Of a stretch of 64,000 bases of DNA, positions 8,728-21,669 are shown in pieces. Source of the DNA: Albugo candida (Eukaryota > Oomycota > Peronosporomycetes > Albuginales > Albuginaceae). The notes beneath the pieces were generated by a model. That model had not been told where the DNA came from and ran no database searches. It was given only the letters and a program-made list of their open reading frames with translations. The DNA lies in NCBI GenBank assembly GCA_905220665.1, contig CAJNAR010000002.1, positions 496,001 through 560,000 of the forward strand, in the 5' to 3' direction. Numbering within the stretch: the stretch's first letter is position 1; the number at the start of each line of letters is the position of its first letter. The translations under genes and the position numbers were made by a program.

Positions 8728-11700
8728 CGACAATGGAAGTGCACAAAACGCTAATTTCCTTTGAGAAAGCCGAAAGCGTGTGAAATTCTTGTAGACGCCA
8801 TTTGTCTCACTTTACTTAGAAGGAATGTGATAATCGATCTCGATCATTCAAAAATGATTTTGTCCACCTTGTGGGAAATGGTTAGATAGAGTGCTGTTTT
8901 TTAGGAGTATATAGATACATGCCGGAAAGCTCGAAAATGAATTTGAACGCGAAGAAATGCGGAAGACTACTGATGATAATATTCAGATTGGTATAAAGCG
9001 CGATGTACAAGGACGAACGTCAATTCGACATGATACTGAGAATTAGAACTAGTGCGATACTCTCAATCACGAAGCTCTCAATGGTACTGATTTCATGGGA
9101 AAGAAGCTCAAGATTGTTTGGTGACTACAAACACGCTAAGTTATGTACGTATACGTTAGAAAAACAAAAAGGGCCTTGTCACTGAATTTAGTGTAAGAAT
9201 CCGGATTTACCTTGTCTTCGTGAGGGGGATGAAGGAACATTGACAGAACTGCATGATCAGAAGAGAAAGTTAACATAATCGATGAATGCTTGCAGGATTT
9301 GTAGGCGAGTTTTCACGGGCTTAGAAAGAAGACAAGACCGTGAAACATTTTTACTGCAAAGCTATCGCTCGGATTGAAAAATTGTGCCCATTTTTGATTT
9401 CTTTCGCATGAATCCGCTGAGCCGATCTCGGTGCTATAGTGGTGCAGCGATCTCATCAGATCCTTTCCGATTTTTATGCATAATAATTACGAGTAAGACG
9501 ATATCGAGCAAAGGTCTTGTTGCTTACAGAGAAGGTCAACGAAACACTACCGACTACAATTTATAAGATAAATCAATCTCAAATGACAAATAGGGACATT
9601 TACACCTAATTGATGGTATTGGATGCTTATATAGACCAGGGTATGAGGGTAGATGATAGGGAACAAGTCAGAATGGTACCGAGTGCAAGTTCTAAGAAAA
9701 GGTCAGTGCTGGGTGCTTTATGACTTCCGTGTCGTCACGGATAAAATTCGAAACCGCTGTCCATACTTCGGGTTACCAACTGCTTCGAATTCCTGCATCT
9801 ACACCGCAATTGTCGGGAGAACCGAGAGATAATTTTTTTGCTCGACAAAACAAGGAGAGCACGAAATCGTGCTTTCGATGCCATATGTCGGAATGGCTCC
9901 GCACCGTGACGTTTTTCTCAGGTCATCTTACAAGAAATATGCTATGGTTTGTATCTAGCGTACCCCCGGTAGCCTGTAAGACGTACTCAGTTCATCACCA
10001 CCTGTGATAGCCAAAGAGCCTGAATAAAAGCGACTAAAACATTCAATATGCAACAAGTGAGCAAAACGTATTGAGCATCTCGAATGACCAATTCCCGTGC
10101 TATACATTTCCCAGATTATGACAGCTTTACTTATTATCAAATTCTACCACAGCACTGCCAATACAATCGTTGCACAATGGACTTATCGTGAGCGCAGTCG
10201 AACGAATTTTCACTTTCTCTTCAATACAACGTACTGAGAATATGTAGGATTGCTAACATGAAGCCAAACCCTACCAAACAAATTTTGGGGAACGGAGAAC
10301 TGTTTGTAGTGGAATAATGTCTCTATTCAAGGTGCTCGACGCATTGCTTTGCGCTCCAAGAACAGGATCCGAGTTGCACCGAGTGATGTGCGCCTCGAAG
10401 CGTATCTACAAGAACCATGCTCGGGGATGATGGAAAATTTGTATACATTGCTTCTTCGAATCGGAAATAGCGAGTTTTGCTGATGCATACTAAAAGACCG
10501 CTAAAAACCGTTCTCAACTAGTTCGCATGGACTGAAAAGATATCCACTACGTTGTGGGTGATGCTTCACCCATACGACGATTTAGCATTTTTTAGCTTTC
10601 CCAGTAGTATTCATTGAGCCGCAATGAAAGCACATATTTCGACAGCCTGAGAAATGCGACCCAGTTCCTGATTGCTGATTCGCAGACGACAACCTCTCTA
10701 GACCCTCAAAAATTCCAGTCGATTATTTGAATGTTTATAAAAACACTGGAATATCGTCAACAGACAAAATGAAACATTTTGGAGGCATGAAAGCTTGATA
10801 GTACTTCTTGTATAGACAACAAGATTTCACTTTTTTGAAAAGGATCACCGAAATCATGCATTAATTTTCAATTCACATTAGGTTATGCCCCAGTACCGAA
10901 GTACACCATTCCCAAATTGCAACGCTGGGATTTATAATCTGATGCGATTAAAGTACGATATTTCCAGAGCTGCGAATATCCGGGCTAATTTTAACGGCCG
11001 GGAGCAACCCTGTGCTTCGATTTTTGCAATTGCGCACGCGTAGAGGTGGCCGCTGTGGTGATAATTGTGATAAATGAAAGCTGACTTTAATTCATGCGTC
11101 GATAAAGATGAAAGAAAGGCAAAATCAATTATCATGCCCGTCACACACATCTTTAGAAGAACAAATGACCTACTGTAGAATAGTATGAATCAGATTTTTA
11201 CATTCTCTTAAGACACCGATCTGTGCATTGATATATTAATGTAACCAATTTTATTCGTGCGGAACATCACGGAATCAATTCAAGTATCAGATGAGAAAGT
11301 CAAAATCTTAATAGACATGAAGAAATATATGTAAATTTTTTATAAAGCTCACCATCCCACCAAATGCAATGAGATGATAATATTTGGCATCGATGTAATT
11401 AGGACAATTTGTGCAACTGCGTTTGGGTACCAAACCATTAGCAGACTAAATGAAAGCAGAAGTTTGCTTGCCGAATTTCTGTTTTCGTCACATAGGTTCC
11501 AGACGAAGGAACCAATTTAAAAAAAAAGAGCTCTATCGTGAAGTTGTGTGGGTCCTAAGATCATTACATCACTCTAATACGCCAATTTCGCGGTGCGCAT
11601 ATACTGGCTGAAAGAGGGAATAGAAATTTACTTGAATATACAAGGTTATACTCAGAGAAAGGAGATCTCAGTTAGACGAGTACGCCAAGATTGTTTATTT

Positions 11701-14159
11701 GATACTGTCACCAATCCCATTATTCGATGAGACACTCCATACCGACAGAATTAGAGTAAAGGTAGACGCAGTCTACGTTTAAACAAAATTTTGAATCTGT
11801 TCATATCCGTGAAGGTGTTTATTGTGACTACTAATAAGCATCGAGAGACTAAAGAGGCTCTAGTATGTAAATGAAGTAATGCTTTTGAAGTGAATGAGCT
11901 GGAGAGAATAACATTGATGATATAGTGATCTTCTTAGGATTTATATAGCATACGTAAAAAAAGCATTTTTCACTTCAAGTCCGTACCTCGAAGCTGGCTT
12001 CATAATTGCTTATTTCAATGTTTTAAATCGCGTCGAAGACATGTCTGTAAGATCTGTTCTGAGCAAAATGGGGCATTTGAAACTCTCTGTACATGAGCTA
12101 CGACGTAATTCAGAAACTAAGACATTTCTTGTGTCAATCTTACGTGATCTCACGTGCTTTGTCTATTACTGATCTCTTGTTCAAACATCAACAGCCTTGA
12201 ACATAGATACACTGATTCGTTGCTCGAGGTATTACAAGCCATGACAACCTTCCCTTTTCACCGGGCTTTGAATATGTCGAAATGCAAGAAAAATTATGCT
12301 AAGGAAAGCCATTTTTCTTTCTTTCTGCATCTCAACTTTGATTACATATATTATTACGGGTCTCGCAATTGGCGCAGGGTTCCTGTTTGTGAGTCTTTTA
12401 TCTTAGTTTCTCCTGAAAAAGGAGCAAATGTCTTTGAGCTGAAATAAACTATAGCCTTTTTCCGGCAGCATATATTTATCTTTGATCTTGTTGTCGCCGC
12501 TAGGTGAGATTATTTGGACGTTCTTTCAACATGACTTGGAAGGTATGTAGATATCAAGCTTGTAATGGGTTAGGTTTAACTCCTCGTCAACGTATACTGA
12601 TTGTGCTCCTGCATGTGAATTCATGTCAAATGCTTTAATGGTGGTATGATCTAATTGATGAAATATTTTTTTTTCACTCAGACGCGTCCGTAAGTCACTA
12701 AATTCTTCACAACTCTGTACACTCACTTTTAATATTATTCATCGATTTCATCATTGTCTTTTCCGCTCTGTCATGGAACCAAGGATTTGGTAACGAAAAC
12801 AAATCTGGGTTTACCGGATCCTAGTCGGCGTTGATGCGCTGAAGTAAGTCTCGCCAACGCAATTATTTCAGTAGCATTACAAGCCAGTGCGGCAAGTATG
12901 CGGATGTAATATTCTAGAGATGTTGCTAACCTTTTTTTTATTTTTCTAGCGTTGAAATAATACTATTTCCAACGGCGTTCATTACAGTCGATTCGCTTCT
13001 TCTTTTTTTCATTTCTAATCGATCGATTCATAATGAGCCAATCATCATGATATCGTCTACATTTAGTCTGAAAATAGGATTATTCCATTTTCTGATCATA
13101 AGTGATGTCTTGCGTTCTTAAACCAATACGCCTCGATAATCGCTGACAGACTCAAAACAGTATCTAAGAACGGTGGTAGCTAACAGAGCAATCCTACGCC
13201 CCTGTTGGTTTAACACTAGGTGGAATGTAGATCCGATGCAGCCAAATCAGATTGAAGTGACTACCTTGCAAAAGGACGTGCACATCACAATACTCATGAA
13301 GTATTACTCTATGAGTTAGCAGGTAAAACGACTCATAGTGGAGTATTTTCTTCCAAATTAAGATTTCGGAGTTTCACCATGTGTCAGTAGGAAATAACTG
13401 TTAAATGGTTCTCAAGTAAAGGCTAATCCTCTCCCCAAACGCGCCCCCAGAAGCGTTTCTTTGCCTATAGAAGCGCTATCGATGTAGCACTCCAAACCAT
13501 CGGACCACATTTATAGACTCAGAATCGTACACTGGCACAGCCTATGATCACTACAACGTTTCTATCAGTATGGTTGATCAAAGAGCGTAAATAGAAGATA
13601 AGAAATTGTTATGGTGCAAGACGAATACAAAAAGCTGCTCTCTGACCGAGTGCGCCGCAGATGGTATTTGATCAGCTGTAGCGTTGTTGGAACACATAAT
13701 CAGGATCGTCCTGCAAAATAATGTTAGGTGGTGTATTCTTGCTCATAGATAGTGACTCAAAATACACTTATATGTATTATCCAGAAGAGTTGTGTCATCC
13801 TATGCGGGAACCACAGTGACGTTCGTGGGCGAAGGCGATCGCTTTCAATAAAGCCGAACGTCAATATTCTTGGAGGCAAGGGTATTGAAAGTGAAGTGAC
13901 CTGGGAGATATTCGTATTGATGGACGCCATGATTGACTGCAATACATTAAGGGCGATAGAAAAACTTAACACTTAGCTTCTATGGTGATATGAAAGTAGG
14001 GTTGCAATGAGTCATACAGTAGTCAGGGATGATACCCTTTCTGCATCTACGAATTATATTTATAGCTCGCAGAGAACTTGGTCAAGACCTGAGGGAAAAC
14101 CTTAGCTGATCGATAGCTCTCCAAATCGGTAGAAGCGTGTTCAAGCATACTCACTTTGG
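8728..14159. other. 5.4 kb with no recognisable gene
   Basis: Only short reading frames occur (longest about 97 codons at 12154-12447), with no family resemblance, no internal homologue in the window and no transposon signature that I can see. It may be eroded repeat sequence beyond recognition by eye. Confidence 0.5.
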
Positions 14160-14344
14160 CAGGAATCGCTTGCTGTAAAACTGAGTATCTCTCCACATTC
14201 TTCTTGAATTACTCCATCATACCAAGCCTACTTTTTATCAAATTCGAAGACATTTGGTCGAGTGATAGAGACATCCAACACTTGCCCTGCATCCACATTT
14301 GTAGCTCTACATTCTTTGTTACAATAACCTTCTTAAGGCCACCT
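14160..14344 (-). pseudogene. CCG pseudogene L2, 3' fragment, cut off by the Copia element
   Basis: Read on the minus strand this matches the last ~60 codons of the intact CCG gene. The block tgttggatgtctctat is shared almost exactly with 42870-42886. In one frame it reads ECRATNVDAGQVLDVSI where L4 has ECGNLRMNQWQPLDVSM, so the C-terminal cysteine region is recognisable. A frameshift then gives a premature stop at 14228-14230. The break at 14344/14345 coincides exactly with the Copia LTR, and the missing upstream part resumes at 18877. Confidence 0.85.
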
Positions 14345-14491
14345 TGTTGGAAGGACTTAAGAATATGCTCTAGGTTCCTAGTCGCACTTGGTACTCAGTC
14401 TAAACGTTGGTCAGGACTTTAGTTTTCTAAAAATAGAACCTTCCTTTCGGCAATTTCTTGCAACGCGACCATCTTCGCTCACGTTCTAACA
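14345..14491 (+). repeat. Copia 5' LTR
   Basis: Starts TGTTGGAAGGACTTAAG and ends GCTCACGTTCTAACA. It aligns throughout with 18729-18876 (shared blocks ctagtcgcactt, agtctaaac, cttcgctcac). Confidence 0.93.
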
Positions 14492-14507
14492 GGTTATGAG
14501 CCCAACC
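14492..14507 (+). other. Copia primer-binding site matching a methionine-tRNA anticodon arm
   Basis: GGTTATGAGCCCAACC begins at the base after the LTR. Its complement reads as a tRNA anticodon stem-loop with CAT as anticodon. Copia-type elements are known to prime from the internal half of initiator methionine tRNA. Confidence 0.75.
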
Positions 14508-15490
14508 AAGATTCTATCAGCCAAACATATGGACGAATCCGACGGATCAGATGAGTAAGAGATTGACAGAATGATGATGCTGCTGGAGACATTCGGAAAT
14601 CGACTGGACAAAATCGAGACCGAGCAGAGCATCAGCTCACCCGTACGAGCACCACCTACGCGAACGGAGAGCATATTTGCTGGTCCAAGCAACCCAAGGA
14701 AAGGGTTTGACAATGTCATCCCTGGATGCGGAACCGATGCAGCATCGTGGAAGCGGGATGAGAAGAAGCGTTGTACATGCCATGCAAAATAATGCGCTGG
14801 GCGGGCCAAATCGAGTGAGATTCCCAGCAGCAAGGGCTATGAAGCTCGCCATTTAGCCATTCGACGGGATAAAAACCTACTTTTGACTTGGAGCGTCGTT
14901 ACGAAATGGGATTATCGTTTCTTGCGGCAGCTATCGCATGCGCAACAAGAACCAGCAAGATTTGAAGTGAGGAGGTGAAGCTGGACTGCCTTGGACGGCA
15001 TCTCAGCGGGAAAGCTCTCACCTATTACAAGCAGCAAGTACCTCGATGGATAAATCCATGATATAGCCTTGAAGAAGTGATGGACTGGATCAACTAAGTG
15101 TTTCGGCCCAACATCACCAGAACGCAAGCAACGCGCTTGTTTACCGCAAAAAAAACGAGTGAAAGTTCTTGAAGCGAGCATGTTTTGTCCTGAGGGTAGT
15201 CAGTGAAGCAGTCGGTGGAGAAGACGATATGCTCCTGGAAAGCGTTATCGAGGACGCAAAGTCTGATTTGAAACAAGCTCTGATGGACCGTGCCAATACA
15301 ATGAGAGAAGACACCGGAAGGCAAGCCCAGGAACTGTGTCAGTTTGCTCAGCCTATGGATTAAGACAACATCAGTAATGCTTCAAGAGGGCCGAAGAAAT
15401 GGAATCGATACCGAATGGGCGCGATAAAGGAAACAAAGCTAAAGAAGCAAACGGACTTTTACAATTGCGGTAAAGTGGACAAATGAAAAG
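14498..15490 (+). pseudogene. Copia gag remains
   Basis: Fragments in several frames lie between the primer site and the protease: a polar stretch MMMLLETFGNRLDKIETE at 14571 and a helical stretch at 15169-15363. A ruined zinc knuckle lies at about 15455-15490 (FYNCGKVDK followed by a stop). Assignment is by position and by the knuckle remnant. Confidence 0.65.
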
Positions 15491-15579
15491 GTATTGCCTG
15501 AAACAGAGCTCCTCCAGAAACGAAGACATCGTCGTAGGGATTGAATGCAAACGTACTACGCTGGAACAAACGTAGAAAG

Positions 15580-18500
15580 TATGGATATTCGACAGCGGAT
15601 CTAGCAGGCATCACGCAACGAATATGAACATGTTACCACATCGCAAGGAATGCAACAAATTATGCATAATTCCCAATGAGAAGGAAATGAAGATGGGATG
15701 GACAGGATCGGCGAAGATTATCGCAACAGTCAACGTTTTACCGAGAAATATTTACTTGAACGATGTCCAACATTCGGAACACCTCCTCAGAATATTGTCT
15801 CGTATGGAAAGTTGAAGGCAATAGGATGCAAATTGACGTATCAAGAAGATGGATAGAAAGTTGTCCAGTGTACTTCTGATAGTGCGATCGTTGTTTGATT
15901 GAATATGGTCAAGAATGTTCTCGTTATCGATGCAGAAGGTCGAGAACACGTCTCCAGTGTCATGGAGATACTCGCTTCAATTGAGTCCGTGGAATAAACA
16001 AACAAGAAGATGAGAACTCTTTTACACTTCCATAAACAGTTTGGTCAACTGCACTACGATGCTATTGAGCGTATAGCAAATCTTCCGGAGTCAGGTATCG
16101 ATATTTATGACCGTCGGTGTTTGCGTGCATTACTTGCACTTACCGGTATGAACTCACCGACGGAACAAATTGGTGGAGTCATATGCAGTGACCTGGAGGG
16201 TCCAATAACGCCTCTAGACCGAAGTGGAAATCTATAGATGGTCAATTTCATCAACTACAAATCTAATTATTGTCGGGTATTCTTGGCAAAAGCTAAGACT
16301 GAAGCAGCTATGAAGTTCCAACATTTGCTGATTCACTTCGTGAAGCGATTCGATTGCAAGATACCCATTGATGTTTTACGAATGGATGGCGGCGCAGAAT
16401 ACAGAAATATCGACCTTTATTGCAAAGAAGAGGGTTTAAGAAGACAAATCAGTGAGGCCGGAAACCAAGCTTCGAATGAGAAATTTGAACAAATGCATAG
16501 GACAGTCATAAATCTAGTGCGGTCTATGATATTTGGAAGATCCATGGCGCTATCTTTTTTTGGGAGATGCCGCTGAATACGGGAATTATATCCTTAATAG
16601 AAGTCCAACCAGAGAGAGTGAAGGAAGACAATCCCCATCAAAGTTTTTGACTGGGAAGGATACAACTCTTGTTGATGCGTAACATTCGGCTCACCTTGTT
16701 GGGCTCGAATTCGCACTGGAAAAAAATTCTCTCGCAAAGCGAAGTGAGGGAGGCATTGCTATGGGAAATGCGATGAAACAAAAGGGCACAAAGTGTATAT
16801 ACCCAAATCAAAGACTGTTGCTAGTCTAAACACATCTCAATTGAGGAGTCAATGCTGGAAGAAGCAAATAGAAATGAAAATATCAAGCGACGGGAACAGG
16901 ATTCGAAAGATATAGACGTGCAAGCTCATGAGGATACCAACGTTAAAAGGGAATCAATCACGACTTCTGCAAGAACGCGAACGAATCTCAACAAGAAACA
17001 AGATGGTTACCAGAAACCAAGGATGCAAAGCTTCAGCTCTAGAAATCGCTTCAGTGCTTATTGAGCCGGATCGGAAGACGTACAACCAAGAAATTAAGTT
17101 AGTCAAGCATGTCGGATCGAAGGAGGCTACAGACGCAGAACTAGCCGCACTGAAGGAAATCCGAGCATGAATGATTGTACCAAGAACTAATAATATCAAA
17201 GCCTTACTTACCAAGTGGGTAGTGAAGCGAAAAAAAGATGTAAACGGGAATTTGGAACGGTCCAACGCTAGATTGGTTCCCTGTGGGAACGAACGAGTAC
17301 TCGGAGTCAACTACAATGTGACATTTGCAGCAGTCTTGGATTTAGGGACAGCAAAGCTCATACTAGCTTTAGCGATGATCTAGGGAATGCCATCGAGGCA
17401 TGGTGACGTTACTAATGCGTACGTAAATGCACCAACAGGAAAGAACTTGGATCTGTACTTGCACGTGCCACAAAGAATGGAAATTTCGGCTTCCAAGAAT
17501 AATGAACTCGGTGTTACTAGTCGTCGTCAAGTATTACTGTGATTACAAAAGAGCCGTTATGGGTTGGACCAAGCAGGACAGCTATGGAGTCACCTTTTGC
17601 ATCAAAAGCTAGCGATGCAGCTTTTAAGCAAAGTCTCGCAGACTCATGTTTCTATTACGACCAAGGCATAAAAGAAATTATGGTTTTGAGAGTATATGTC
17701 GACGATATACTGATAACGGGGACAAGTCTTTCGAGAATCGAGGCGACATTTGTTAGTCTTTCAAGTCTTTCATTCAAGCATCTCGGACCCGTCAGCAAGT
17801 TTCTGGGAATGCAAGTTCGGTACAGCGAAGAAAATGGACACTCTTTGGATCAGGAACCGTGCATATGCAAATTGATAACGAAACTGGGTCTGGATGAAGC
17901 ACATCGAGTTTTCACGTCTATCGGTCAAGACTAGAACGATACCACAAAATCAAATTCGGACCGGTTGGAGATGCGTTCAGTCAAGAAGCTAACTATCAAG
18001 AACTTTCAGTCTTTGGCGGGAAGCCTTTTATGGTTTTCTCGTTGCACTTGTCCAGACATCACTTTCGCTGCACACAAGCTGACGAGACGTACTCATGCCC
18101 CAACAACAGCCGAGTGGCCGTTAGGTGTCGAAGTGGGGAATGATCTCAAGAGTACAAAAAGTCTAAAGCTCTATTCTGGGTGGTGAAGTATGCACCAATC
18201 CCAGAGAATTCACTCTAGAAAGCGTTTCCAGATGCTGATTATGCGGCGGGTAATGAAACGAGAAAGGGAGTATCTGGTACAGCATTCATTTTTAATGGAA
18301 TGGCGATTAGGTGGCCATGCAAAAAGCAGCAATCGGTGGCATTATTGACGATGGAAAAGGAGTTCGTAGCAGCATCGAAGGCATCGCAGAAATTACGTGG
18401 AGGAATGGAATTATTCAAAGAGTTGACGTCAAACTGAAGGAGCCAATGATCTTATGGATTAATAACCAGGCGGCTATCAGTCAGTTCTTAACGAAGCTAC

Positions 18501-18650
18501 TCGAATAAAGGCTAAGCATGTCAACGTCCGACTGAATTTCGTCAGAGCTGTCATGGTCAACCAAGTTATCGTACCAAGGTACGTGCGCACATCTATAACG
18601 ATAGTCGACTTGCAGTTAAGGGCGTTTCCGACACAGGATTTCTTCAGCAA
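15580..18650 (+). pseudogene. Copia pol: protease, integrase, reverse transcriptase, RNase H (broken)
   Basis: In order: the protease site WIFDSGSSRHHAT (about 15583-15625). The integrase zinc-binding segment FHKQFGQLHYDAI follows at 16028. The integrase core has LRMDGGAEY at about 16378 and NEKFEQMHRTVIN at about 16477. The reverse transcriptase start is KWVVKRKKDVNGN (17211), its catalytic YVDDILITG is at 17695, and LSFKHLGPVSKFLGMQV is at 17767. The tail of the palm/RNase H junction is at 17995-18120, and RNase H remnants run to about 18510. This order is diagnostic of Ty1/Copia. Stops and frameshifts occur every few hundred bases, so no polyprotein can be made. Confidence 0.93.
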
Positions 18651-18728
18651 GAGAGTTATGGCAGTTAAGGGATTGAACGATGCAAGTTAAAGATGACAGA
18701 ATTTCAAGTGAAACCAGAAACGGAGGAG

Positions 18729-18876
18729 TGTTCGAAGGAGTCAAGAATGTGCTTTAGGTTTCTAGTCGCACTTCATAGTTAGTCTAAACTATAGGTTAGG
18801 ATTTTAATTTTCTAGGAATAAAACCTTACGTTCGGTACTGTCGTGGAACGCGACAACCTTCGCTCACCTGCCAACA
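18729..18876 (+). repeat. Copia 3' LTR with preceding polypurine tract
   Basis: Starts TGTTCGAAGGAGTCAAG and ends GCTCACCTGCCAACA. The bases immediately before it (agaaacggaggag) form the expected purine run. Confidence 0.93.
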
Positions 18877-20358
18877 TACCTACAATCCGAAATGGAAGCA
18901 AATCTTCGATCGAAATATCTAACGTAGAAGTCAGACAAGTATAGCATGCTACGATGGGAGTTTCTGGCCGTCCAGTAATACTGATTGAATTTGTGGTACG
19001 TAGAGATAATAGCGCCGTGAAATCATAACTAGGCTTGAAATGTGGCATATCAACGAACAAGAAAATTGGTCTGGAATACGGATCACTATTTTGCAAAGCT
19101 TCTTGCCCGGCTCTGTTCCAAAGGAAAAGCATTGAGAAATGTTGTATAATGCTTTCTTTGATAAAATCAGAAAATCAATGTGTGAAAGGATTATAGCATC
19201 ATTTCTAGATAAATGCTCCAAGCAAATTTTAAGCTACTCTAGTTGCCCCAACTCATGTTCTACCCACATATAACTTGTAGCTTGTTATCTACCCAATGTT
19301 TCCGGGACTTCTTCTTCCTTTAAGACCTCTCACTGCCATATTGAGGTAGATCTTGCATTGGGAAGGTTGAAAAGCAATGCTTTTTCAGATAGTGTTAGAC
19401 AAATTTCGGTTACTTGCACACTGATCGGTCCGCGAGTATATGTACACTGATGCGAAAAAGTCCCGTAGCCTCTAATATCACAAAAAAAAATCTCTGTGCG
19501 TTCTTCATGATCTCCAGATCCGTACTTGATGGTTTATTTAGCAGCCGCTAATGCCATTTTAGATGAAACATGAGTCATAAAAGAATAGGTAGTCGCTTAA
19601 TAATTCGTGAATTATGGAAGCTTGCAAGCATACTGACATCCCATTTACAGTCCTATGAATCGCTCTTACCGCATAATCCAACTCATGGGGACCTCTATTG
19701 TCATCCATAATGGGAAAAAAGGATATGCTGTGACGAATACAGAAGAGGCGCAGATAGATTTTCGACAAGATGATCACAATATTCAACACCAACTTCGTAT
19801 TCAATACCACTACATACACCCGATAAAGATCGTGGCTCGCAAATGTTACGTTGCTGTTTTAGGGCACATGCAAATATTGCTACATTGACTTCGTTTTAAC
19901 CAGTTGATATTTCTCTATGCTGTCCGATCCGCCCGGCATTCTGATAGATGCACCAAGCAAAACTCGCTTCCACAGCTGTAAGAATGCACAGCGGTTTCAG
20001 CTGTCGCATTACTGAAATTTTAGAATTCGATGAAGAAGTCATGAACTCCAAATGCTCAAGACCTGTCACTGTGACGAAGTCGTATTGAGCCTAATGAAGG
20101 CAGGCTACCCTTGCTCGCATAAAAGAGCATCCGACTAGATGCTTTTAATTTTGCTGCGGCGGAGGGCGCTTTCGAGTTGTGTGTAAAGATAGACGTGAGC
20201 CAAAGACGATCTACTTCACCAATTTCTGTCAGACAGGACTGGCACCTGACTACGCCATTTGTGAGAGTGAATTTTGCGATGATTATTTCAGGCTACTTGG
20301 CCACACTAACCGTTCCAGAAGACGCACGAATGAGACGAGAAGCCAATGTTGATGCAGC
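18877..20358 (-). pseudogene. CCG pseudogene L2, 5' and central part
   Basis: This is a minus-strand relative of the intact CCG gene, in pieces. Near 20250 it has CQSCLTEIG, one residue short of CX2CX5G. Around 19700-19650 AVRAIHRTVNGMSVC matches AIKAVYDTTLSPSSC. At 19190-19080 SHIDFLILSKKALYNISQC matches SHIDFLISSKYSLPKYSISEC, followed by LCKIVIRIPDQF for FCKKVISIPNQL. At 18960 CYTCLTSTLDI matches CFICLTSWFDI. The expected start codon (near 20358) is lost and there are several frameshifts. The reading continues at 14344 on the other side of the Copia element. Confidence 0.9.
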
Positions 20359-21149
20359 CTAATACAACAATCAAAAGTGAGAGATACGTTTGAAAGTTTT
20401 CTGATCCTTCAGACCAATTCTATCGCTGGAAAAGAAGCGAGCTGTAAACATTTAGGAATAAACCGGTATGCATTTCTATTCTATTCTCTTTACCACGCGA
20501 GGGAAATATAGGTCGATTGTAATTGAGACAGACGATGTCTTTATTGGAAAATAAAATGAAATCTTGGACAAGAAGCCTTAATGGAAGTCGTACTCCGTAG
20601 GTAAACAGACTGAATTCTTTTCTACTTCGGTATCTGCTCTCCGCATTTTCAATATGTTGCAAGGTGTGTAGTAAAAATCCAAGGGAAGACACGTATTGAT
20701 TATCTTCAGTGGAAGCAAAGTATGAAAAATCGAAGGCGGGGATGAGCAAAACAGGATTTTGTATTATGTACCAGCTTGAATTTTGGTAAACGGTCGAAAG
20801 AGACAATGGCTGGTAAGAAGCACACGGCTTAAGTCAAGATGTGGCCTAAAACAGATTCAGTGTGGAATCATGCTGCATTGGGCTGTGTTCTCTTTGAAAT
20901 GCCAGCCAAATTGATATGATAACATGGCGTTATGTATGCGGATATGGTACGGCAGGACCTAAAGACATTGAATTTGAAATCGTTTTTAATTGCATATTTA
21001 GGCGTGATCGTCTGATTGCATTGGTATACTCGAGAATACTAACGAGGAATACCTTATGCATCTAATGATAGCAGCTGGACTAGTGTGTAGTTGAGCAAGA
21101 GGACTAGTGACTGAATAATGAAATAGACTTCAAAATATTGCGTTCCACT
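20359..21149. other. Upstream region of L2 with an unassigned 128-codon frame
   Basis: The only sizeable frame is 20420-20806 on the minus strand, 128 codons. It has no motif I recognise and no relative elsewhere in the window. L4 has only about 520 bp between gene start and repeat R and L2 has about 800 bp, so the extra DNA is probably an insertion. I do not call the frame a gene. Confidence 0.4.
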
Positions 21150-21281
21150 GACGAGCACCAATGGAACAATGTGTTACATCTCCTATTCGTTACAGCAATC
21201 TTAGCTACTCATTTCTCTACAACTGACTGTCCCATTCATTTGGACGGAACACGGAACAGTATACCGCGTTTCTTCAATAGT
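21150..21281 (+). repeat. Dispersed repeat R, copy at L2, left part
   Basis: The block tgttacatctcctatt...acagcaatct matches tgttgcatctcctagc...tagcaatct in the L1 copy (from 2110) and the L4 copy. It is interrupted at 21281 by Gypsy-2. Confidence 0.6.
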
Positions 21282-21455
21282 TGATGTGTGTTATGTGTAT
21301 CTTTTAGAGACAACAGCTAACGTGTCTAACGTTCTTGGCGATAAGAGATCTTAATAAAAAATGCAAGCACTTCACATTCTTTCGAATATTAAGTTACAGC
21401 AGATTTTGAGCAATAGTAGAAACGAATCTGGTAGTAAGAAGCACAGAGAATATCA
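21282..21455 (+). repeat. Gypsy-2 5' LTR
   Basis: Aligns with 25916-26083; shared blocks include gtgtctaacg, gatcttaata, gcacttcacatt and cagagaatatca. Confidence 0.9.
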
Positions 21456-21669
21456 AAGTAAACAGTGTAGTTTATTACGCTAGAGGGATTTGTTCAAGGC
21501 TGAGGAATAGCCTTTATAGTTGAAGCTGAGGCGGTGCCTCAAGTTCAAGACATGAGCACAACGAGAATATTTATGCGAAGCTGAATAAGATAGCATCCGG
21601 ATCCGAAAAAAGAAAAGAAATTGTTTTGTAGGTTGGATCCATCTGGACCCTTCATAGGAGAGATAACGA

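Larger units (their letters stand above)
14345..18876 (+). mobile_element. Ty1/Copia LTR retrotransposon inserted in CCG pseudogene L2
   Basis: The 4.5-kb element has LTRs at 14345-14491 and 18729-18876, both TG...CA. A methionine-tRNA-type primer site follows the left LTR at 14492-14507. Gag and pol relics come in Copia order (integrase before reverse transcriptase), then a purine run before the right LTR. The flanks are CACCT (14340-14344) and TACCT (18877-18881), a 5-bp target duplication with one change. It lies antisense to the CCG relic. LTRs have diverged strongly (tens of differences in 148 bp), so this is an old insertion. Confidence 0.95.

Noticed and set aside
9720..10007. 95-codon plus-strand frame
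   Set aside because: No motif, signal peptide, start context or homologue in the window. Frames of this length are expected by chance in 64 kb.
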